Program-made: the position numbers and the translations under genes
In this document: positions 1 to 6,109 of the stretch, piece by piece
How the letters are laid out: the number at the start of each line of letters is the position of its first letter
How positions within the stretch are numbered: the stretch's first letter is position 1
NCBI GenBank assembly: GCA_903921605.1
Contig: CAIXQV010000211.1
Location: 1-6,110 of the forward strand
DNA length: 6,110 nucleotides
From: an uncultured Planctomycetaceae bacterium
GTDB lineage: Bacteria > Planctomycetota > Planctomycetia > Planctomycetales > Planctomycetaceae
Direction: 5' to 3'
The notes under the pieces: generated by a model
What the model saw: the letters and a program-made list of their open reading frames with translations, nothing else
Told to the model about the DNA's origin: nothing
The model's database searches: none

Positions 1-1464
1 GCGCTTCCACGACTGAAGCAAATGGTCAAAGCGGACACAGATGAGCATGTCCGCGGGGCCTGTGCACGGGCACTCGGAGATCTCCAGGATAAAACATCGT
101 TGGATCTGCTGGAGGCTGCATTAGAAGATCACGCGGTCGTGCGTTTTCAGGCAGTCCTTGCATTGGGAAAAATTGGAAACTCAGCGGCTGCACCGTCCTT
201 GCTGGCATTATTGAAGGACTCACAGCCCGAAATTCGCTATCAGGCTTTGCGAGCCATTGGTCAGCTTAAACTTGAAGGAAGTGAAGAACACATTGAACCG
301 CTTCTTCAGGATCCGGACGTGATGGTTCGTCGGGGCGCCGAGCAGACGCTTCAGGAGTTCGGTTTCACGGCGAGTCAGATTCGCAGAAAGCGGCTGCAGA
401 AATCTTTTACGAGAGTCATGTTGGCATTGTCACCATCCTATCTTGGGGCGTTGCTCCCTGGGAAAGGCGGCAGTATGGTGGCAGTAATGTCGATGCTGCT
501 GATCGGAGGCGGCGTCTGGCTAATTTCCAATCTGGGATCTATGGTCAGCGGCAGTTCGTCACTTCCTGTACAACGAGTGGTCAAAGTTGCGGTCTCGAGC
601 ACAGATCAGAAAGCATTCATTCTGCGCAAACTCGATGTATTGGATGTTGTTTCAACTGCGGATGGAAAACTCCTTAAACGAGTGCAGATGCCACCAGGTA
701 CGGAGCAAATCATTCCCGAGACCAAGGGCGGAGTCTTGGTCAAAGTCGGACTTACAATCGGTCGTCTGGATTCGAAGGAGGACTATTCGGCGGACGCAAT
801 GAAGTCAATGAATCTAAAGGAACGTCCGTCTGCGATGTACTATCATCGAAAGTCGAACTCATGGTGTGTTTTTACCAGCAGTGAGAACACGACGAAGCTT
901 TCCTACGTCGACGGCGAAACGCTGGCGGAATCGTCTGGTCCTGAAATCAGCAAGGTATTCAAAGGTGATTGTGTTCTCAGTCCCGACAAGTCGATTGCAC
1001 TCATGATTGATCCGGCGGGCACATTGACACTCTGCGAACTGGCTTCAGGAAAGATTGTAACTGCGGACGTTGCGAAGATGACCAGACAGGCGAAGATGGG
1101 GTCCGTAACAGCGGTGCAATTTTCAGATGACATGAAGCATGTTTGTTTCTGTACTTCTGACTCATTTTTGGTTCTCGCGGTGGACAAGATGAAACTGGTG
1201 AAGTACATCAGTGACGCGGGATTTGTCGCGGTGCATTCTCCACCCGGCACCTCGAATGTATTGGCCATTACCGGGAGCGGAAAAGTCTATGCATTTAGTG
1301 GTGACCTGACGAAAGCTGTGGAATCACAGATTGAGAAATTTGGAGATATTACGGGTATTGACACCGAGGGTAAATTCATCATTCATGCCGACTCGGAAAC
1401 CCGGGATGCGTATGTGTATAGTGTCGCTGACATGAGGAATCAGGTTGAGATTCTTGCGGAATAG
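1..1464 (+). CDS. HEAT-repeat / single-pass membrane / propeller-like protein (5' end outside window)
   Basis: The frame is open from base 1, and the HEAT pattern continues upstream of the first ATG at base 22, so the true start lies outside the window. Counting from that ATG, four HEAT/PBS-lyase-type repeats cover about residues 1-115. Their helix-B signatures are DTDEHVR, DHAVVR, DSQPEIR and DPDVMVR, spaced 30-31 residues apart. A basic linker (RRKRLQK, about 121-127) precedes one hydrophobic helix at about 151-172. By the positive-inside rule the HEAT part should be cytoplasmic and the C-terminal 305 residues outside the inner membrane, unless more helices lie upstream. The C-terminal part is rich in short beta strands with turns such as LSPDKS and PAGTLTL, like WD40/YVTN-type propeller blades, but I cannot count blades reliably. 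HEAT repeats bind other proteins, so a scaffold or sensor role is inferred. No catalytic motif is visible. It ends 25 bases before the next gene. Confidence 0.88.
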   Translation, partial: ALPRLKQMVKADTDEHVRGACARALGDLQDKTSLDLLEAALEDHAVVRFQAVLALGKIGNSAAAPSLLALLKDSQPEIRYQALRAIGQLKLEGSEEHIEPLLQDPDVMVRRGAEQTLQEFGFTASQIRRKRLQKSFTRVMLALSPSYLGALLPGKGGSMVAVMSMLLIGGGVWLISNLGSMVSGSSSLPVQRVVKVAVSSTDQKAFILRKLDVLDVVSTADGKLLKRVQMPPGTEQIIPETKGGVLVKVGLTIGRLDSKEDYSADAMKSMNLKERPSAMYYHRKSNSWCVFTSSENTTKLSYVDGETLAESSGPEISKVFKGDCVLSPDKSIALMIDPAGTLTLCELASGKIVTADVAKMTRQAKMGSVTAVQFSDDMKHVCFCTSDSFLVLAVDKMKLVKYISDAGFVAVHSPPGTSNVLAITGSGKVYAFSGDLTKAVESQIEKFGDITGIDTEGKFIIHADSETRDAYVYSVADMRNQVEILAE

Positions 1465-1489
1465 CTAGTTCATTCGTGTCGACTAGCCA

Positions 1490-3061
1490 ATGGTTGTACT
1501 TCATGCTCGTTTCCGAGAGTCGCAGATTGATCACATTGTTTTACAACCCCTTCGGTTCCATCGTATGACAATAGCAATGGTGGTTGTTTCAAAATACTCT
1601 GAATTTGCAGGATCTATTCTCGGTCTGTTCCTTCTGTTGGACGGTCACGGTCTAAGCTTGTTGGCTGATGAGTCGAATGTGCCTGCAGTAGCAGCTGCCA
1701 CCTATCAGTCGGCTGTTGGTGCGATGCGAGAAGTCGGGTTCCTACCGTCTGCCGGTCGTCCCGAAATATTCGTATTCGATACTCAACGCCCGATGGTAAA
1801 CCTGTCGTTGATTCCGGATCTGCCCTTCTCATTCGGTCTTCATTTTCGCGGCTCCCGCGTAACCGATCGAGAGATTAGACAAATACCCAAACTACAAAAT
1901 CTCCATATGTTGGATTTATCGCGATCTGCGGTGACCGGAGAAGAAGGTGAAACATTTCGCAACCTTTCTGAGCTAAGACAACTGGTGTTGATGGGATCAC
2001 CTTTCACAGACTCGGGCTTGGTCGGCGTGGCTGAGCTTTCTCAACTAGAGTTGCTGGATGTGAGACAAACGGCCATCAACGGGACTGGATTTAGACGTCT
2101 CTCAAAGCTTTCGAAGTTGAATAGCCTGGAAACGGATCTGACGCCGAATCAGTTGCACGCCCTCTTTGATGCACGACTGATCCATAGTCTGCCCTATGCC
2201 GAGAAAACGGAAGGGGTAGAAGCAATAACCGATGATGATGTGCACATCCTTAATCTCTGGGGATGTCAGGGGCCGATCATTACTGATGAATGCCTGATGC
2301 TGCTCAATCGTCTTCCTCGTTTGGAAGAACTCAGCCTTACCGGAACTGACATCACCGATGCAGGCCTGCTGTCTGTCGGAAAACTCGCTCAACTCAGGAA
2401 GCTGAGCTTGGAAGCTACTAAGATCAGTGATGCAGGCATTGCGAATCTAAATCCTCTGCAGAAAATGGAGAGTTTGAATCTTGATGAAACCGACCTCTCT
2501 AGCCAGGGACTCAAGCAACTCGGAGTTTTAAATGGTCTGCGAGAACTGAGCCTAAATCGCACCATGATTACTGATCGCGACCTTTCCGCTCTTGCGATAG
2601 TTCCGCAGTTGAAGGTCCTGTCTCTGAAATCGACGCAGGTGAAACTCAGAGAACTCCCAGTGAACGGCATTTTGCCAAAGCTTGTTCGCTTGGATTTGAC
2701 GGCGTCAACGGTCAATGATGACAATCTCAGCTATGTTCGGCACTGGAAGAAATTGCGAGAGTTGAACCTGACTCTGTGCGGCATTGGTGACACCGGGCTC
2801 ATGCATCTTTTATTGTTACCAGAACTTGAAATACTGACACTGAATCATACGCATATCACAAATGACGGTCTTCGTCATTTGGAGGATCTACATTCACTGA
2901 GGCATTTAAGTCTGAGCGCAACATCGATTACTGACACTGCGGTTGAGAACTTGAGCAGGCTTCAACAACTCCAAAGTCTCGATCTCTTTGGTACTCGAAT
3001 CAGCGCAGACGGAACGGAGAGACTTCGATCAGCACTGAAGAATACCAATGTGCTTCGCTGA
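1490..3061 (+). CDS. Leucine-rich-repeat protein, possibly exported
   Basis: Numbered from the ATG at 1490, the protein has 523 residues. Residues 111-206 form four LRRs and 275-514 form ten more, all exactly 24 residues long, with the pattern LxxLxxLxLxxTxITDxGLxxL seen in planctomycete and other RNI-like LRR proteins. Residues 251-274 form another divergent repeat; 207-250 break the register. The tail after the last repeat (SADGTERLRSALKN) has the usual closing form. LRRs present a curved binding surface; no enzyme domain is attached, so the partner is unknown. The start is uncertain: the codon before 1490 follows an in-frame stop at 1484-1486, and ATGs at 1565 and 1577 would instead put the hydrophobic stretch at about residues 39-50 near the N-terminus as a poor signal peptide ending around SLLA. 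None of the three has a Shine-Dalgarno site. The 25-base gap to the HEAT gene suggests co-transcription. Confidence 0.88.
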   Translation: MVVLHARFRESQIDHIVLQPLRFHRMTIAMVVVSKYSEFAGSILGLFLLLDGHGLSLLADESNVPAVAAATYQSAVGAMREVGFLPSAGRPEIFVFDTQRPMVNLSLIPDLPFSFGLHFRGSRVTDREIRQIPKLQNLHMLDLSRSAVTGEEGETFRNLSELRQLVLMGSPFTDSGLVGVAELSQLELLDVRQTAINGTGFRRLSKLSKLNSLETDLTPNQLHALFDARLIHSLPYAEKTEGVEAITDDDVHILNLWGCQGPIITDECLMLLNRLPRLEELSLTGTDITDAGLLSVGKLAQLRKLSLEATKISDAGIANLNPLQKMESLNLDETDLSSQGLKQLGVLNGLRELSLNRTMITDRDLSALAIVPQLKVLSLKSTQVKLRELPVNGILPKLVRLDLTASTVNDDNLSYVRHWKKLRELNLTLCGIGDTGLMHLLLLPELEILTLNHTHITNDGLRHLEDLHSLRHLSLSATSITDTAVENLSRLQQLQSLDLFGTRISADGTERLRSALKNTNVLR

Positions 3062-3359
3062 TGCTTAGGTGTGGATAGGGCTTCTCTCGAGCGAACTTCT
3101 GGTATGTCGTTTTGGGCGATATGAAGGACTTTGCATTTTTTGTGGTACTGAAGGACTTTGCTGTCTTAAGGTTTCGAACGTGATACTTGTGAAGAAAGTG
3201 GCGGACGGTTGTGTCTAGGTCTCAGTTCTACCGGTACTTGGCACATCAAAGTTGATCGTTGTTGTTGAGCCCGCAAACTTGTTGACCCTTTCAGACGAAA
3301 TCAAGACGATGACTGACGCTCGACTTGAAACACTAGTGCCTTGTCAGAAGTAAGAACCG
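3062..3359. other. Gene-free spacer after the LRR gene
   Basis: I see no convincing gene on either strand and no hairpin with a T-run that would end the upstream operon. The only local structure is a 13-base direct repeat, TGAAGGACTTTGC, at 3122-3134 and 3149-3161. It lies in a 20-codon open frame (3121-3183) without a ribosome binding site, which I do not call as a gene. Confidence 0.5.
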
Positions 3360-3440
3360 GGGTTTGGCATTCCCTTGCAGGTGTGAATCCAGAGCGTCAG
3401 AAAGTGGATTCCCGCCCGCGAGGGAATGACCACCAAGCCC
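3360..3440. repeat. Long imperfect palindrome (REP/MITE-like element)
   Basis: Arms at 3368-3391 and 3405-3428 are inverted copies of each other: about 20 of 24 positions pair, including the ends CATTCCCT/AGGGAATG and the inner TGAATCCA/TGGATTCC (one mismatch). The loop is 13 bases (3392-3404). Beyond a 4-base bulge (3429-3432), GGGTTTGG at 3360-3367 pairs with CCAAGCCC at 3433-3440 with one G-T wobble. The right arm alone also folds, ATTCCC 3408-3413 with GGGAAT 3422-3427. The core resembles the dispersed CATTCCCGCG...GCGGGAATCC repeats I recall from many bacterial genomes. No T-run follows on either strand, so a classical terminator is unlikely. Whether it is multicopy here cannot be seen. 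Confidence 0.65.
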
Positions 3441-3640
3441 AAAACCATGGTTGGACGAGACACAGGGTGAGTTCGATGGGTTAGATCCTGTTGGAGAACT
3501 CCTCAACTCGGGACGTTCCGACGATCGTGGAGTCGCGATTTACAATATTAAAGAGACATGTCATCGGGAATCAACGCGACGGGCTAACCACGTTGATTGT
3601 TTGAGCACGAGGAACTCTGTTGAAGACGTTGTGGCGTTTT

Positions 3641-3898
3641 AGTCGCGGACTTCGTTAAGTCGGCTGTGCAGGATTTCGCGGCTTGCCGCGACTTGTGTGC
3701 GCCTCACAACGCTATACGCAGCGAGCAACCCTCACCGAATCGCGTACACGGTTCGCCTTGCGGCGAAAGTTCTTTCCGGCAGAAAGCACCTACTTTAACA
3801 ACACTCCGCGACCACACATGTTGTCGCTGGACTTGCGAGTTTTGGAGTTTCCCCACCGTCGGAGATCATGAACCTTAAAGAGATCTTCATCTCCGGCG
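3641..3898. other. Hairpin-rich noncoding stretch, candidate structured leader or RNA
   Basis: Several short inverted repeats follow one another: GACTT/AAGTC 3648-3661, CGCGGC/GCCGCG 3677-3690, CGCT/AGCG 3710-3723, TTCGCC/GGCGAA 3752-3767, CTTTC/GAAAG 3772-3786, ACAACA/TGTTGT 3798-3824, and the strong stem at 3857-3898. CCGCGACT at 3686-3693 could instead pair with AGTCGCGG at 3641-3648, an alternative that excludes the 3677 hairpin. Short open frames across this stretch have no ribosome binding site and no recognisable domain. A structured RNA, a decayed mobile element or chance folding all remain possible. The flanking 3441-3640 and 3899-3942 show nothing I can support. Confidence 0.3.
3857..3898 (+). 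promoter_or_regulatory. Strong hairpin upstream of the 168-residue gene
   Basis: CGTCGGAGAT (3857-3866) pairs with ATCTCCGGCG (3889-3898) over ten positions, one of them a T-G wobble. A 3-base bulge and GAA/TTC (3870-3872 with 3886-3888) extend the stem. It ends 56 bases before the GTG at 3955. The ATG of a 13-codon frame (3868-3909), in frame with the downstream gene but stopped at 3907-3909, overlaps the bulge. A role as an mRNA leader element is inference. Confidence 0.35.
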
Positions 3899-3942
3899 AT
3901 AGACTTTGAGAAAGTGAGGCCATACCGCGACCAAATGCTGCC

Positions 3943-3947
3943 AGGAG
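3943..3947 (+). promoter_or_regulatory. Ribosome binding site of the 168-residue gene
   Basis: AGGAG lies 7 bases before the GTG at 3955. It decides this start: the frame is closed upstream by TGA at 3907-3909, and no other in-frame ATG or GTG lies between. Confidence 0.75.
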
Positions 3948-3954
3948 ACAGATT

Positions 3955-4461
3955 GTGATTCTTGAAGATGTTCTGAGTTTGATTGCTGGGAATGTTCCAC
4001 ATGAAGGCGACTACACGCCGATTGCTTGCCTGCTCAACAGCGGATATGGCTGCGTGGGATATTTCAATTTCTCAGTGAACAACAATCTCAGCGACACGAT
4101 CGTGCTACTCAACATGCGGCTTGTTGACCTTCGAGTTGAAGAAGGCCATTCTCGTCGCGGTCGAGTCGCCGACTTTAATGACTTCCTGCAGGATGTTGTT
4201 GCAAAGCACGTGCAATCAGAAACGGAAAGCGACTCGAATCCTAGTACGGACGGTGAAGATGGTACGATTCCACTCACTGCGATTCCGGTCTCCGAGATCG
4301 CTATGCTTTATCCGGTAGCCCAGATAGCACGGTTGTTGAAATCCGCCCAGCACATGACCCAAGGGGGTAGCGGCTCGTCACCGACTTCTGAAGTGCCAAC
4401 ATTTCTGGATTTCAATAACAAGAGCATCGTGCTAAAAGTGCTTCGGGCAAAGCTCTGGTGA
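3955..4461 (+). CDS. Hypothetical protein, 168 residues, acidic linker
   Basis: I do not recognise this protein. It starts at GTG behind AGGAG and ends at TGA 4459-4461; codon use looks like a real gene. Residues 1-80 are compact and mixed alpha/beta in appearance, with a striking segment DYTPIACLLNSGYGCVGYF at about 19-37 that has two cysteines and several glycines and aromatics, then a hydrophobic strand TIVLLNMRLVDLRV at about 48-61. A low-complexity acidic linker rich in S, D, E and N spans about 98-112. Residues 113-140 are hydrophobic with a likely helix (PVAQIARLLKSA), followed by a GGSGSSPTSE linker and a C-terminal strand ending KVLRAKLW. There is no signal peptide, no clear membrane helix and no catalytic motif I can name, so it is probably cytosolic. 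It stands alone between noncoding stretches, so its neighbours do not suggest a function. Confidence 0.75.
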   Translation: MILEDVLSLIAGNVPHEGDYTPIACLLNSGYGCVGYFNFSVNNNLSDTIVLLNMRLVDLRVEEGHSRRGRVADFNDFLQDVVAKHVQSETESDSNPSTDGEDGTIPLTAIPVSEIAMLYPVAQIARLLKSAQHMTQGGSGSSPTSEVPTFLDFNNKSIVLKVLRAKLW

Positions 4462-4773
4462 AAAGATTCCAACGTTGCAATTGGTGTGGTTATCTTTCCA
4501 ACTCAGGGCGGTCAAATGTTTAAATAAGCTGATTTCCGAAGCGTATTTTTTTCGACCGAATTTATTGTTTTTGAACAAAAAAACGCCTCCTGCAAAAGCA
4601 TTTTGATAGCGGAGCGGGGCCTATCGGTGGCAACCTGTCTTGTGTTGGTTGCTCCTGGTGTTGTAAGACGTAGGACCCGGTTCGGATGACCAGTTCGTGT
4701 TTTCAAAGGGGCCCTCCGCGGGAGCTTGGCACGTGGCATTTGGGTCGGTCGGCCGAATAGCCCCTCTCGCGAA
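4462..4773. other. Gene-poor spacer left of the insertion sequence
   Basis: No convincing plus-strand gene lies here. A weak inverted repeat AAAGAT/ATCTTT (4462-4467 and 4492-4497) follows the stop codon of the upstream gene but has no T-run. The only clear signal is the minus-strand terminator at 4577-4616. One minus-strand frame is open from the IS edge down to a TAG at 4621-4623, directly before that terminator; it may be the tail of a gene cut by the IS, but its residues match nothing I know. Confidence 0.4.
4577..4616 (-). terminator. Likely intrinsic terminator, minus strand
   Basis: Read on the minus strand, CGCTCCGC-like and GCAGGAGGCG-like arms (plus-strand 4584-4593 with 4609-4616) pair with one bulged base and one unpaired base. 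An inner CAAAA/TTTTG helix surrounds a 3-base loop, and seven T residues (plus-strand A-run 4577-4583) follow at once. No certain minus-strand gene lies before it; the plus-strand IS now occupies that side. Confidence 0.45.
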
Positions 4774-4774
4774 A

Positions 4775-4797
4775 GTTCTTCGAGGAGTTTAGTGGCA
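4775..4797 (+). repeat. Left terminal inverted repeat of the ISL3 element
   Basis: It begins GTTCTTCGAGGAG and matches the reverse complement of 6087-6109 except at two adjacent positions (GA at 4782-4783 against CG in the right copy). Confidence 0.85.
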
Positions 4798-4807
4798 GGC
4801 TGTTGAT

Positions 4808-4835
4808 TTGACTGAGTTTCGAAGAAGTTGAGAAT
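4808..4835 (+). promoter_or_regulatory. Candidate sigma-70-type promoter of the transposase
   Basis: TTGACT (4808-4813) and GAGAAT (4830-4835) are separated by 16 bases, just inside the left end of the element, and would start a short leader of roughly 20 bases before the GTG. The -35 box matches five of six consensus bases and the -10 box four of six. It is a sequence match only. Confidence 0.35.
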
Positions 4836-4844
4836 AGCGTTCAG

Positions 4845-4851
4845 AAAGGGG
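4845..4851 (+). promoter_or_regulatory. Ribosome binding site of the transposase
   Basis: AAAGGGG ends 8 bases before the GTG at 4860. With the in-frame stop at 4809-4811 and no other ATG or GTG between, it fixes this start. Confidence 0.5.
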
Positions 4852-4859
4852 ATCTGAGC

Positions 4860-6095
4860 GTGGACAGTTTGAGGGCACATTACCGGTTGTTGTTGGGGTT
4901 GGACAAGTCGTGGGATGTCACGAGTGTTGACCTGAACGTTGGCTCGAAGTCGGTGACGATTGCCCTCGAGTATCGTGGTCGCGGTGGTGTGTGTCCGGAG
5001 TGCCAGGCGGAATGTGGTCTGAAAGATCATGCTCCAGAGCGGACATGGCGGCATCTCGATACGATGCAGTTTGAGACGATTTTGAAAGCTCGAATTCCGC
5101 GAGTGAACTGTTCGAAGTGCGGCGTGAAGACGATTACGGTTTCCTGGGGAGAGAAGCACTCTCGATTCACGTTGATGTTTGAAGCGTTTGCGATTGATGT
5201 GCTTCAGTGTGCGGGCAGCGTGAAGGCGGCTGCAGCCCTTCTGGGACTGAGCTGGGATTCGGCTCATGAAATTATGAAGCGAGCCGTCGAGCGTGGTCTT
5301 GAAAAGCGAGATTTGGAAGGTATTCGCTACGTCGGCATCGACGAAAAGAGCTTTGGCAAAGGACACGATTACATCTCTGTGATGACCGATCCGAAGGCCT
5401 CGCGAGTCATCGAAGTGGCTGAAGGTCGAACTGAGGAATCTGCGGGAATTCTCTGGAATTCTTTGACCGACGAACAGAAGTCTCACATTGCGGCAGTCTC
5501 GATCGACATGTGGCAAGCGTTCGAAAACAGCGTGGCCAGTCATGCCCCTCAGGCCGAGATCGTGTTCGATCGCTTTCATATTTCGAAGCATCTCAACGAG
5601 GGCGTCGACAAGGTGCGGCGTGAAGAACATCGCGAATTGATGAAGGACGGCGATGATCGTCTGAAGGGCATGCGTTATCACTTTCTTTTCAATGCCGAAA
5701 AGCTCGATGAAGAACGTCAGGAAGAACTGAATGCTCTGCAGAAACAACAACTGCGAACCAGCCGAGCCTGGGGCATCAAAGATTACTTCCGCTGGTTCTG
5801 GGATGAGCCCGATGCAATCGCCGGTCGCGAGTTCTTCGACCACTGGTACAACTGGGCTATTCGGTCACGACTGGAACCCATGAAGAAAGTCGCACGGATG
5901 CTGAAGAAAAGACTCGACAATATCCTCTCATGGTTCCGCCATCGCATCACCAACTCAAACGCCGAAGGTTTCAACAGCCGCATCCAAGCCATCAAGTCCA
6001 ACGCCCGAGGCTTCAAGTCTTTCCAGAATTATCGTACTCGCATCCTTTTCTTCTGCGGAAAACTGTCGCTGAAACCAACTCTCAGTTGCCACTAA
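4860..6095 (+). CDS. tnp: ISL3-family DDE transposase
   Basis: This 411-residue protein has the full ISL3 layout and normal length for the family. An N-terminal zinc-binding region has Cys45, Cys48 and Cys52 (CPECQAEC) and Cys84 and Cys87 (CSKCG). A helix-turn-helix-like segment lies at about 119-141 (SVKAAAALLGLSWDSAHEIM). The DDE catalytic core follows: Asp161 in YVGIDEKSF, Asp216 in SIDMWQAF, the family-typical FDRFH at 236-240, and Glu369 in NSNAEGFNSRIQ. It should bind the terminal inverted repeats and catalyse cut-and-paste-type transposition. The start is GTG, supported by AAAGGGG. No frameshift or internal stop is seen and the three acidic residues are present, so it is probably functional. 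The TAA stop at 6093-6095 lies inside the right inverted repeat, so the last codons and the IS end are the same DNA. A 443-codon open frame on the opposite strand (4512-5843) is a shadow of this gene. Confidence 0.95.
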   Translation: MDSLRAHYRLLLGLDKSWDVTSVDLNVGSKSVTIALEYRGRGGVCPECQAECGLKDHAPERTWRHLDTMQFETILKARIPRVNCSKCGVKTITVSWGEKHSRFTLMFEAFAIDVLQCAGSVKAAAALLGLSWDSAHEIMKRAVERGLEKRDLEGIRYVGIDEKSFGKGHDYISVMTDPKASRVIEVAEGRTEESAGILWNSLTDEQKSHIAAVSIDMWQAFENSVASHAPQAEIVFDRFHISKHLNEGVDKVRREEHRELMKDGDDRLKGMRYHFLFNAEKLDEERQEELNALQKQQLRTSRAWGIKDYFRWFWDEPDAIAGREFFDHWYNWAIRSRLEPMKKVARMLKKRLDNILSWFRHRITNSNAEGFNSRIQAIKSNARGFKSFQNYRTRILFFCGKLSLKPTLSCH

Positions 6096-6109
6096 ACTCC
6101 CGGAAGAAC
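6087..6109 (-). repeat. Right terminal inverted repeat of the ISL3 element
   Basis: Read on the minus strand it begins GTTCTTCCGGGAG and matches the left end at 21 of 23 positions. It contains the stop codon of the transposase, and the window ends one base beyond it. Confidence 0.85.

Noticed and set aside
3360..3440. The palindrome as an intrinsic terminator of the LRR operon
   Set aside because: It lies about 300 bases after the stop codon and has no T-run on either strand.
3451..3642. 63-codon plus-strand frame starting at TTG
   Set aside because: It has no ribosome binding site, a rare start codon, no recognisable motif and no partner gene.
3441..3830. Integron attC site or cassette boundary
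   Set aside because: A GTTAGAT matching the GTTRRRY core occurs near 3479, but no RYYYAAC partner lies at a suitable distance and no integrase is present.
3666..3878. Two overlapping plus-strand frames of 70 and 62 codons
   Set aside because: They run through the hairpin-rich stretch in different frames, start without ribosome binding sites, and read as Cys/Pro/Arg-rich translation of structured noncoding DNA.
3062..3954. CRISPR array or tandem repeat array
   Set aside because: The repeats here are inverted or occur only two or three times as short words, with no regular spacing.
4512..5843. A 443-codon open frame on the minus strand
   Set aside because: It lies antisense to a certain ISL3 transposase and crosses the IS left end into unrelated DNA. 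Its length follows from the codon use of the plus-strand gene, and it shows no domain.
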